NCBI RefSeq assembly: GCF_965363235.1
Contig: NC_134846.1
Span: forward strand, 61,927,121 to 61,991,120
Direction of reading: 5' to 3'
From: Mytilus galloprovincialis
Taxonomy: Eukaryota; Mollusca; Bivalvia; Mytilida; Mytilidae
Length of the DNA stretch: 64,000 nucleotides
A program made the translations under genes and the position numbers. The notes below the pieces were generated by a model, which saw nothing but the letters and a program-made list of their open reading frames with translations, searched no databases and was not told the origin of the DNA. Shown here piece after piece: positions 46,280-56,261 of the stretch. The stretch's first letter is position 1; the number at the start of each line of letters is the position of its first letter.

Positions 46280-46467
46280 GGTCACCGACTTCGTTTTTAC
46301 GGTAAACATCTTTCAAAATCTGTTTAAGGTGAAAAAAAATCAATAAAACGTCGAAATATTCGTAACGTCATCGCGTTGCAGTCCGTAAAACGTTGATTTT
46401 TTTTTACGTTTTTCACCACAAAAAAGTTAACAATTTGATCACTAGACAAAAAACGAAGTCGGTGACC
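46280..46467. mobile_element. 188-bp MITE, GGTCACCGACTTCG ends
   Basis: The terminal inverted repeats are 'GGTCACCGACTTCGTTTTT' on the left and its complement on the right, perfect for 19 bases. The interior is AT-rich with a poly-T/poly-A structure and 'AACGTCATCGCG'. No clear target duplication is seen, so the superfamily is open. Confidence 0.75.
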
Positions 46468-46861
46468 ATATGAGAAAAATGCATGAAATATTACCAACCA
46501 AAATATCTGATTCCTGCATAATATGCAAGTCAATAAGAAAAAGTTAGATCTGATTTATAAATTAGAATTCATCAATAACTCTCTCGATTTATATTTTGTT
46601 TTATCTTGTCACATATATGACAGCTGCATGAAAATAAAGAGAATATAAAGAAAATAGGCATATGTAAAAGAGACACATACTGTATAAAGATCAACAACAT
46701 ACTATATCAAGGCCAAGAACAAACTATATAATGTTCAACAACATACATCATCAATATTAGTACTAATGTTTCAACTCAATCTATATATGTCACAGTGGAT
46801 TTATATAATTAGAGATATGCAGAATCACTGATTTTCAAGGATTTTGCAACAAACCAATGAC

Positions 46862-47100
46862 AAAAGTAAAATCAAAAAGATACTCAACTCCGAGGGAAAT
46901 TGAAAACGGAAAGTTCATAATCAAAACGGCAATATTAAAAGCTAAAACACATCGAACGAATGGACAACAACTGTCATATTCTTGACTTGGACAGACATTT
47001 TCTTCTGTAGAAAATGGTGGATTAAACTTGGTTTTATAGCTAGCTAAACCTCTCACTTGTATGACAGTCGCATAAAATTCCATAATATTGATAACGATAT
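46862..47100 (+). repeat. Dispersed repeat, 'ATCGAACGAATGG' module
   Basis: It matches 22108-22330 through 'AACTCCGAGGGAAATT', 'AATGGTGGATTAAACTTGG' and 'CACTTGTATGACAGTCGCAT'. It is the best preserved partner of that copy and in the same orientation. Confidence 0.75.
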
Positions 47101-47782
47101 GTGAACAAACATTGTAGATTAAAATGTAAAAAAAGGGGTACAGCAGACAACATTGTGAAAGTATATAAATAACTATAAAAACAAACAAAAAAATATGTAA
47201 AAACATTTACCATGGCACAATAACACAATGACGGGATGTATAAAGATCAACGTCATATGAAACAAAGAAAAACAAAAAGGCATATAGACCACAGCATATT
47301 AGCAAAAATGAAAGACAAGAATACAGAAATTATCATAGAACAATAACACAATGCGGGATGTATAAGAACAGAGCCATGTCAAATGTAAAAAAAAGTAACA
47401 CAAATAGGCATATAGACAAAGAATATTCGCAAAATTTGAAGACAAAAATGCAAAAATTATGATAAAATAATAACACAATACGGGATGTAGAAGTACAGAA
47501 AATGACCAGTGATTTGTACATAATCATTTACCATTTTAAGAATTATTTCCTTAAAATGATTTCATAGATTATCAATAATATACATTTAAGGATTCTTCGT
47601 TTAATAAAAAAAAAAATCAAATACAAACAAATAAATCGTATGTATTACAAAAAGTATCCTTTTCTGGTTTAAGTGGTAATTTTTCATACCTTGCCCATTC
47701 ATCAAATCTCATTTAAGTGAGCAGTTTTTTCCTGTGATATTCTATTTAACTGTAAAGAACCACATTAACTGATAACATGTCA

Positions 47783-47989
47783 AACAAACTCATCATAGAT
47801 ACCAGGACTAAATTTTGTATATACGCCAGACGCGCGTTTCGTCTACAAAAGACTCATCAGTGACGCTCAAATCCAAAAAAGTTTTAAAAGGCCAAATAAT
47901 GTACGAAGTTGAAGAGCATTGAGGACCAAAATTCCTAAATGTTTTGCCAAATCCAGCTAAGGTAATCTATGCCTGAAGTATAAAAGCCT
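47783..47989 (-). repeat. Retrozyme-like solo repeat (minus)
   Basis: A full monomer with 'GATTACCTTAGCTGGATTTG', 'CAATGCTCTTCAACTTCGTA', an intact hammerhead core and the 3' part 'CCTGGTATCTATGATGAG'. It abuts, in opposite orientation, another family member at 47990 that hosts the nested insertions. Confidence 0.85.
47823..47866 (-). ncRNA. Hammerhead ribozyme motif, intact solo copy
   Basis: The minus strand reads GCGTCA, CTGATGA, GTCT-TTTGT-AGAC, GAAA, ACGC/GCGT, C, TGGCGT. Every core base and all stem I, II and III pairs are present, including six stem I pairs (two are G-U). Stem III is a loopless palindrome, so cleavage would need a dimer or a tandem transcript. Confidence 0.8.
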
Positions 47990-48217
47990 TAAATCATTCT
48001 CAACATTAAGGTTTTCCTCCATCATACAAAGATAGCATTATCCAGATTTTGCAACATTTGATTTTCGATCCTCTTCATATTTGGTTTTTGGTTTGTGATT
48101 CCAACCGTTTTAATTTGAAGGTCATTGAAAGGTCTTATATATTTTTTGTACACATACTTTACAATTTTACTTAGACAAACAAGTGAATAATATATATAAA
48201 CCTTATATTTGTAAATA

Positions 48218-51200
48218 TAGTCCATCAGCTAGTTTTCAAAAGCGCTCTAGTTAAGGAGTTTGTGTTACACCCCAGGGTACCGCGATTTTTTTTGATAGAA
48301 TTCAACTTCATTATCTTATTGATAAAATACAAGGTGTTAGACTAAAAAAAAAGTGTCCAAAAGAAGTTTGAAAACGTCCCTTGCAATGGTCCCCTCATTT
48401 AGCTAACACGACTAAGTAATTTTGGTTTAAAATTTTTAATATAAAGCGATTTAAAAAAATTAAAGTATAGGTATAAACAGCTAAAACAGATATAAAACTA
48501 TCCTCTTTAATGTAACACTGAAGATTTTTTGTTTAAAAAAAATGTTTATTTACATTACAAACAATCTGATTTTTTGGGTTAAAATTAATGCATATTTTCT
48601 CATTTCATAAAGAAATTCGTAATACAATTACCCGTATTCGTGAATAAAACTTTAGAATAGACCAGTATGCAATGTTTAAACTATTTGCAGTATTTTTATA
48701 TCGTCTAAGATATGAATTATTCAATAAAACATATGTACGTGCAAATACTCGTAAAATACCGGAAATCATCACATTACCGTCTTCGATTCAGTCGACAATA
48801 TATTCATACCTGAGTGCACACATCAGCACTTCAAGCTTATCAATTTGCAACTGAAAACACACATTAAATTGCCGATTATGTTGTTTTTGTGAGACAAATT
48901 ATTTTATAAAGTAAATGTATAACAAAAAATTTTATGAAAAAATGACAAATTAAGGTTAAATTTTTGCGTTCTGAAAGGGTGCACTCTATCAAACTCAATA
49001 AAGGTGTGCTTGTTTACGTTTTGTGTTTTAGCTATGTGGTGATTGAATTAAGATTGTTAAGTCATTCAATCGACAAACATTGCTTTGAACGAAGGTCTAA
49101 TAGTCAGTTGGGGAATTTGTTCAGACTTTTTACTTTCTTTGGCACAAAAATATGTCGATTTGACATACCATCTGGTTACTATTTATTTGCTTTTCGTAAT
49201 GTATACATTGTTCCTCATTTGATAGTGTTTTTTTCTCATTTTCTTTCCCTCTTACTTGGATTTATTGCTTCACTATTCAATGAATTTAGTCTTGTTTAAT
49301 AAATTTTGCACATATTGTCAACTGATTTTGTTACTTTGTTTGCATTCAGTTTTTTGCATATCACCTTTAAAACTATTTCCGATACATGTCAGTCTATTTG
49401 CTTCATATGCAAAATCTGCCAAATACCCTTCCTGATGCGCATCAATATCTTTCATCTAGTTGTGTTTTGTGTTCAGAGAAGCTCTCATGGATTTTCTAGA
49501 TCTCCAGTTGACCAAATAATCGAGTAACAATTGAACAGAGATACAAAAACAAGAGGGGCATTGTTGGTTTCAGTTTAAATAAAAGTTTTGTTAATTGTTG
49601 GTTGTTGAATGCACATGAAAGAGCTTCAATATCATCAAAATGTCGAGATTTAGCAGGAATAGTTAAGCCTGAAACATCCACACAACAAGAACTTGGCAAA
49701 ACTCAAATGAAGCGAGATAAAACTGACGTTTTGAAATTGGTTCAAATACTGCAAAGCTGGACAAATCCATTTGAGACATCTGAGCAGTTATCAGGCTTGT
49801 CGTCGGGTACTGTTGCTTCTTCTGATTTCTGTGCGACCTTCTGAACGCCGCGTATGAAAGGGGAAAGTTGGCATCAGACAATTTCATCAGTGGACAGCTT
49901 GTTCAAAAGTCAATCGACATTTTCTAACCAATCAAAGGACAATCATTGCTTACATTTTCAACAAAGGAAATAAACGGTAAGCAGTTAATGGCTGATAAGG
50001 ACAATAACACATTGAAAGCAGATAGAAATATTTTTGGTCGCCTGCTTGTAATTGCCCAGACAAGACAGTTGGATACGCGAGAGGTCCTCCAGTTTGAATT
50101 AGGTCCTCTTCCATGGTCTCTTGCAAACGTTGATGGTACACCTGTAAAGACAAATAAATCTGTCCTGGCTGGTCTTTTAGAAAAGGGCGTTGAACAAATG
50201 CAAGCTATTCCTGAGGAAAGCATGTGGATATTTGATGGCATGGCAGTCATTCAATCCATCACAAGGATACCAAGTACTTTTTCTGATTTGGCAAATGTTG
50301 TTTTTGAAACCATCCTTTCAGTTTCAAAAAGAGCTCCCCGCATTGATTTTGTCACTGGTCAGTATCCCACATTATCCATAAAAAAATTAAAACGGGATCG
50401 CAGGTCCTTGGGAGGGCAAATCATAACAATAATTTCGAGACCATCACAATCGTGTCCTCGGCAATGGAAGAACTTTGTGTCAGTTGGTAGAAACAAAGTT
50501 GCTCTATTTGAATTCTTTGTGTCAGAATTGAGTAAACAATCCTATAGATTTACACTTGAAGGAATTGATTTATTTGTATCACATGGAAGTATGTGCCACA
50601 AAATGTCTGTTGAAAATGAAATTGTGACAAGTGTAAAATGCACTGAGCTTTAAAGCAAACAGGAAAAAGCCGACACAAAATTTGGTGAGAATGTTTGTAG
50701 AGCACTGCCAGGATTTCACGCTTTTAATGGTTGTGTTTCAGTTAGTGCTTTGTCCGGTAAAGGAAAAAGCAAAGCATTCGGCGTTTTGACACGTTCTGTG
50801 GAGTTTTCAGAAGGTCTATCCGGTCTTGGTGAAACTTTTTAAGAGATAGGCGAAGAACTGTCAAAAACACTCGAGAGGTTTTTGTGTGCTATATATGGCT
50901 ACGAGAATAATAACATCAATGAATTAAAATTCAGTTTTTTTTTGCAATGCAAAAAACATTCATTGTCATTTATTTCTCCCAACAAAAGATGCAATGTTAA
51001 AGCACATCAAACGAACCAACTTTCAGGCAAAGATTTGGAAATCTGCTCTTCAACACAACACGGTTCCATCGCCAAACAACCATGGTTGGATTGTTAAGAA
51101 CGATTTGATCAGCATCCATTGGCTAGACAAACCGCCAGCATTCTTCGATGCTATATTGATACTGATAAGCTGTTCATGAAAAACTGGTTGTGCCACCAAA

Positions 51201-52025
51201 AGATGTTCATGTGTTCGACAAGGTTTATCCTGGACAGATGGCTGCAAATGTACGAATGCTTGTAGCAACAAGAATAATCAAATCGTTGATATGGCTGACG
51301 ATGACGACGAAGATGATGAAGATGATGGTGATAAAAATTCGGTAGATGGCGTTGACGAAATTGAAGATGATTGATCATTCTATGGATTGACCTTCTTCAT
51401 GACCTTAACATGTGGTGATTCTGTTGTTAAAAGAACTTTAATATAGATCTTGAAACCCTCACAGTTCTTTTATTTTTTTAGTACTATGTGTGTTTTTTAA
51501 TGACTGTGATGTGCATTGCTTATGTTTGTGTTTGTTATTGATTCCATGTTTTTTTCCCTATCTTACCTTTGAATTTTGTTCAACTGCCTTTAGTTACTTG
51601 ATGCTCTATGTTTCAATGTAAAAAATATGCCTTTTTTTATTCAAGAAAACTAGTATGTATGCTTTGTTTCATTCAAAATCGTGGAGTTTAGATATAACCC
51701 TCCCCCCTTTTTTGTGGTCTTATACGATTTAAAAATTATGTAAAAATTAGCCTCCGTATTAATAAGATATGATTTGTTCAATTTAATCAGAGAAAAAGTA
51801 CCAAATACTTGGTTGTTTTTTCTTTTTTCTGTATAAATGTGTTAAACAAAATTTTTTATATACTCTTAAATAAGACCCCTTGTAACCCCTTTTGGACACT
51901 TTTTCAAAAGTCTAACACCTCTTAAAATATTCTTCAGACATTACTCTTTAGATTTATGCAAAAAAATTGCGGTACCCTGGGGTGTAACACAGAACTGACA
52001 TTTTACCTTACCAGCTGATGGACTA
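48218..52025 (+). mobile_element. 3.8-kb DNA transposon, long TIRs, possibly Academ-like
   Basis: The ends are inverted: TAGTCCATCAGCT at the tips, then 'GTGTTACACCCCAGGGTACC', then 'GGTGTTAGACT' and 'AGTGTCCAAAAG', so the TIRs are about 190 bases with gaps. ATA flanks both tips (48215-48217 and 52026-52028), and removing the element plus one ATA restores the LINE frame, which fixes the boundaries. It encodes remains of a large protein at 49602-51376. A 3-base duplication and a recalled link of this protein family to an XPG-like nuclease would fit Academ, but that is tentative. Confidence 0.8.
49602..51376 (+). pseudogene. Degraded transposon protein with CXC domain
   Basis: The longest open piece is 49946-50653 (235 residues), with 'MWIFDGMAVIQSI' and 'LEGIDLFVSHGSMCHKM'. 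Upstream 'ERASISSKCRDLAGIVKP' and downstream 'NVCRALPGFHAFNGC', 'SGKGKSKAFGVL' and 'HGWIVKNDLISIHWL' belong to the same protein in other frames. A cysteine-rich end follows (C..C.KTGC..KRCSC, then GCKCTNAC), resembling the CXC domain of tesmin/TSO1 proteins. An Asp/Glu-rich tail ends it. I recall many invertebrate proteins with this order that also have a nuclease-like block with DTDV between 'EEADTR' and 'RALPGMHAFTGC'. Here 'QEKADTKFGENVCRAL' shows that block deleted. There are several stops and at least two frameshifts. Confidence 0.65.
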
Positions 52026-52591
52026 ATACCGTATGTGTGCACATAACTTGAATATAGAGACAGGAAGATATTATAATATCGACAGGAAAGATAGATTATG
52101 TATTTATTGTAATACAAGTTCCATTGAAGACGAATTTCATTTTTTATTGGAATGTAATAAATATGCTGACATTAGGGAAAAATATATCAAACAATATTAT
52201 TGGAGACACCCCTCTACTTATAAATTGATACAATTTTTATCTGTACAGAATATTAAAGAACTGAACAATCTTGGTAAATACTTAAAATTAGCGGAGAAAC
52301 TACGCTGCTAACTTTTAATAATTTTATGAATTTCATACTCTGCGTTATACTTGAAATTGTATGGTATACGAGAATTTTAATGTATTTCAATGTAGTTAAC
52401 ATTTTATTATTATATGTCTGATTATTTAATATGGTGCATGTATAATTAATTTGTCAAAAATTTAATGTATATCCTATAAGCTGTACTTGCTTTTGGAATA
52501 AAGTATTATTATTATTATTATATAGAGGAAACGTGCGTCTGGCGTGCTAAATTCTAAACCTGGTATATTTGATGAGTTGTTGGCTACATAT

Positions 52592-52745
52592 AGAAATGCC
52601 TGTACCAAGTCAGGAATCTGATAATTCTTTTCCATTCGTTTGGTGCATTGAGGCTTTTTATTTTGCCATTTGATAAAAGATTTTCTGATTTAAATTTTCC
52701 TTGGAGTTCATTAGGTTTGGTGTTTTACTTTCTTCATTAAAGAAC
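52592..52745 (-). repeat. Dispersed repeat, 'ATCAAACGAATGG' module (reverse)
   Basis: The minus strand shares 'TCAGATTCCTGACTTGGTAC' and 'TGGAAAAGAATTATC' with the 57315-57445 copy, with 'CCAAAGGAATG' variants. It is a shorter, decayed form of the 22108 module. Confidence 0.6.
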
Positions 52746-54239
52746 TGAAAAGGATAATGCCTGGCTTTGAAACATGACATTTTGTTCAGATAATAAACTA
52801 AGATTTTATTCGAAATTTCTTGTTGACCTATTGGCACCTTCATATGTTTCTTATCTCTTCAATGCACAGTTAAACACGCGTTTATTTTTTCCATTGCATA
52901 ATGGACGTTTTGAATTTCCTTTTGGAGGTCGGTTTTTTTTATGTTATTTGACTTTTTTACAGGGACAGTCAGATCTGCTTCATATGTAAATAAAGGCAAC
53001 AGTATTATACCACTGTTCGAAACTCATAAATCGATAGAAAAAAAACAAATCCGGGTTACAAACTAAAATTGAGTCTTTTTTCTTGTAATGGACGCTGATA
53101 TCAAACTCATAACACGACACATTGATTCGATTTAACAAAAGTGTATGGTAATTGATACGATATGACGGGACATAGTTTATCTATCAGTGTTAAAAGGTTA
53201 ACTGCAAAACTACCCCAGTATGGTTATCATCATGATCGGTCTTAGACCGAGTTATTGATCATCACAATTGGTTTATATTTACAAATATCAGAAAAATCAA
53301 TCTATGTTTTTGTATTTGATGTGATTTCTGTTCTGTTATAACCTCCCTAATGTACGAATATACATCTTATGTGTTAAATAATCATTTCCTATTTGATATG
53401 ATTTAAAATATCAACCCCACTTTCATGGTTTGCTCTTATGTTGAGTAGTCTCAACACTGTTCCAGGTTCGGGATGGTTTAGCGCACACTTAGCACCACCT
53501 CATTCTATTATTAGTCTGTCCCATGTCTGAAGTATGTTATTCAGTAGTTGGTAATAGACTGGCATGTATGATTTTCGTTTATTATTTTAAGCCTTTTACA
53601 GGCCGTTGGTTGTTTTAAATTGTTTTACATTTTGCCATACCAGAGGAATTCATAGCTTACTATAGAATAGATGTGTTCTGTCCATACTGTTGAAGACCAT
53701 ACGATGTGAACTATAATTGTTTAACTCATCGTCAGTGTGTCTTTAGCGGGTGGTTGTCTTGTTGGTAATCAAAGCACATCTTATTGTTATATTCCTCATG
53801 AGTCATTTATAATATAACTACCTACCATTGTCACTTTTTTTTAAATCATTATAACCACCAGTAATAATGATGAGTATGTTTTTCTTACTATTATAAGACA
53901 ATGGCTTTAGCAATTTTTAGTAATCTTATATCGTTTGTAAATTTCTAATTCAAACAACTTTAAATTTAGAAACTATTGTGAGGTTTATATTAATGCGAAT
54001 AATGTGACTTGGTGACGTTACCGCAACGATAAGAACTCGCATTAGGATATCTGAAACACGTCTATGAAATCACAATAATTTTCTAGCATTTTTGTCCATT
54101 CTTTAAATATCGCAAAAACAAACACACACAATTATTTCTGACTTAAAAGTAAATTATAAGCCTGATATTTTTGACAAGTGTTTACAAGTACAACAACAAA
54201 TCGATGTGATAGACAACGTCCTAGGGGCTGTCACTTGAT
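52746..54239. other. Gene-free stretch, nothing recognised
   Basis: Apart from a short copy of the 23821 repeat at about 52985-53075 and a decayed GATGTGG module near 53590-53780, I see only AT-rich sequence with no frame or signal worth calling. Confidence 0.55.
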
Positions 54240-54309
54240 AAGTGCTTGTTTTTAAAAATTCCAACAGGGAACACATACTTTACATTATTGTAGTATTTAA
54301 TCAATTTTT

Positions 54310-54526
54310 CAGACGTTTCGGCCTTGGCCTTCTTCAGTTTCTTTATTTTTCTTCTGAACTACATGGCAGACATTTTTTTCTCTTTCAAACATTAAGATGT
54401 TATAGATTATCATTAAGATGTTGTATCTATAACAGCTTAATGATTGAAAAATAAAAATGTCTGCCATGTAGTTCAGAAGAAAAATAAAGAAACTGAAGAA
54501 GGCCAATGGCCGAAAAGTCTTAAAAA
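54310..54526. repeat. Foldback element with ~70-base arms
   Basis: Left arm 54310-54377 and right arm about 54453-54526 are nearly perfect inverted copies. Both contain 'CTTCTTCAGTTTCTTTATTT', 'CTTCTGAACTACATGGCAGA' and 'TTTCGGCC'. The 75-base centre contains two copies of CATTAAGATGTT. As RNA it would form a long hairpin. No target duplication identified. Confidence 0.8.
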
Positions 54527-54599
54527 TTGCCAAGCTGTCAACTCTGCAAACAAATAGCATTGGCGCAATCATATCTGGTTAATATACTGTTCATAAAAT

Positions 54600-54795
54600 G
54601 TTAAAAACTTTCTCCACATTAAGGTTTGCTTCCCCATTACAAAGATAGCATTACCCAGAATTTGTAACATTTGATGCTCAATGCTCATCATATTTGAATT
54701 TTATTTTTCAACTGTTTTAATATAAAGGCGAATGAAGCGCTTTATGTAGAAAAAACGGGCGTCTGCGTTAACAATTATAAACCTGTTATCTTTGA
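54600..54795 (+). repeat. Retrozyme-like solo copy, decayed
   Basis: It shares 'CCATTACAAAGATAGCATTA' and 'CATTTGATG.TCAATGCTCATC' with the split copy at 47990. The ribozyme region is reduced to 'TTTATGTAGAAAAAACGGGC' and the CTGATGA box has become 'CGAATGAAG'. Confidence 0.65.
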
Positions 54796-55414
54796 AAAGG
54801 TTTTTCTTCTTCCCTCAGTGTATACATGTGTGTAACTCAGAAGGGTCACAAGTTTACGGTTGCCTGGCTTTTTTTTATACATTTAAGTGACAGATGAAGA
54901 AAGAAATTCTACAAACCTATATAGTTGAAAGATCAGGCATGAATACTTCCACACTAAATCTTATTTCGACATCATATTATTTTAATTCAGGTAAGTTGTA
55001 ACCTTGGGATCATATCCGTGTAAATACAAATACAAGTGCATTGGCTTGTATCCTGGTTTATTGGAGATATGCACATTAATCATTAATTTAATGTTGACGT
55101 GTGTATCGTTACAGATGAATGAACTAACTTTAAATTGTTTAATAAAAAAATGAACCAAATTATAAACCATGACGCCGTATCCTCGAGTGTCACAGTAATG
55201 AATTTTAGTCCACTATCGTCTTAGCCATTCGACATCTTTTTTATACTTCACAAACCTGGAATCGATTAAACACTATTTTCTGTTTCGTATGTTTTTGCCG
55301 GTTTGTTAGCCTTTTGCAATTTACTCGAGACACCTTCCTTCCACTTTCCTAGTCAAAACTTATTATTGAAGACCTATATGTCTACTATTTGAGAAATTAT
55401 CGCCTCCCAAAGGT

Positions 55415-55585
55415 AACTTTTAGGAATTTTTGGTCGTCAATGCTCTTCAACTTCGAACTTTATTTGGCCTTTTCAACTGTTTTTTTTTATTCGAGCGTCT
55501 TTTGTAGACGAAACGCGCGTCTGGCGCAAATGCTAAATTTCAATCCTGACATTACCCTGGCATCTATGATAAGTTTAGTTTAATG
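55415..55585 (+). repeat. Retrozyme-like solo copy lacking the CTGATGA box
   Basis: It matches the 39236 and 47783 copies, with 'CAATGCTCTTCAACTTCGAA', 'ACGAAACGCGCGTCTGGCGC' and 'CCTGGCATCTATGATAAG'. A deletion removed ACTGATGAGTC between GAGCGTC and TTTTGTAGAC, so it cannot fold as a hammerhead. Confidence 0.8.
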
Positions 55586-55688
55586 TGCGCCAAGGAAAAT
55601 GTTGATTTTACAAAGATCAGTAACTTTGGAAAAGAATGAAAACAAGGAAACGAAATATGACAGATATTTATAAGACATTTATTTGTAC

Positions 55689-55754
55689 TGTTTTCTGTTT
55701 AATATCAAAGAATATTTGTACTGTTTTCTGTTTAATATCAAAGAAAGACCAGGC
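55689..55754 (-). repeat. 33-base coding tandem duplication
   Basis: Two adjacent copies of a unit containing 'TTTGTACTGTTTTCTGTTTA' and 'ATATCAAAGAA' duplicate 11 residues (FFDIKQKTVQI) at the C-terminus of copy C. The copies are identical or nearly so and keep the frame. Absent from A and B. Confidence 0.85.
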
Positions 55755-55877
55755 AATGAGTTGCACTAATCCTATAGCTATTGGATACAGACATATAAGC
55801 AGGAACATGGCATGTTTCAGTTCATGTGAAGCTTCTACTGTGTTGTTTTTTAATTCACTATATCCGTAATGATTTAA

Positions 55878-56261
55878 GTGCCAGTCTTTGTAAGAATCAG
55901 GCAATTTAGGTAAAAATTAAAACATGATTAGAAAAAACCCACCGAGCTTATCATGCTATTTAATACTAACCATCATCCTGAGTTAAAAAGTATTAGTCTT
56001 TCGTTTGTGTTTGTCTGGTAATATCAAATAACTTGGTTAGAAAATTGGTTAGAATGATAGCAAATTACAGAGTTATCTCCCCTTATTTGTTAATTTCTAG
56101 TGCATTTCAACCAAATTGTATCTTCTATTACCAGAACAGAAAATGGAAATGAATGTTATTTTTGTGCATAACTACATATTATAAACTGAAATTAATGTCA
56201 AATAGGGTGGGTTTTTTTGGTCATGTTTTCACCACTGCCTGATTCTTAGGCAGACTGGCAC
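55878..56261. mobile_element. 384-bp MITE with TTAA target duplication
   Basis: The ends are inverted repeats starting 'GTGCCAGTCT', then 'TAAGAATCAGGCA' and later 'AAAAACCCACC'. TTAA is present on both sides (55874-55877 and 56262-56265). Removing the MITE and one TTAA rejoins the copy C codons exactly, 'VSIL' to 'NHYGYSE', as in copies A and B. A TTAA duplication is typical of piggyBac and Kolobok families. No transposase is encoded. Confidence 0.9.

Larger units (their letters stand above)
48143..52522 (+). mobile_element. 5'-truncated LINE, split by a DNA transposon
   Basis: The left piece (about 48143-48217) encodes 'QFYLDKQVNNIYKPYICKY'. The right piece (52026-52522) continues in the same frame with 'RMCAHNLNIETGRYYNID', then the zinc-knuckle pattern C..C (8) EDEFHFLLEC, and ends 'LAEKLRC' and stop. 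This is the usual C-terminus of a non-LTR reverse transcriptase. It ends in a (ATT)n tail (52499-52520), as expected of LINE 3' ends. TTATATA on both sides is a possible target duplication. Confidence 0.8.
47990..52585 (+). repeat. Retrozyme-like repeat split by nested insertions
   Basis: The left part (47990-48142) ends in 'GGTCATTGAAAGGTCTTATA', a decayed CTGATGA/stem II. The right part (52516-52585) resumes with 'GAGGAAACGTGCGTCTGGCG' and 'CTAAACCTGGTATATTTGAT', the GAAA box and 3' part of the same motif. Between them lie a truncated LINE and, inside it, a 3.8-kb DNA transposon. Joining at TTATATA gives a continuous copy similar to 54600-54790. Confidence 0.75.

Noticed and set aside
48022-48225. 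67-residue minus-strand frame
   Set aside because: It overlaps the plus-strand repeat and LINE junction and is an accident of composition.
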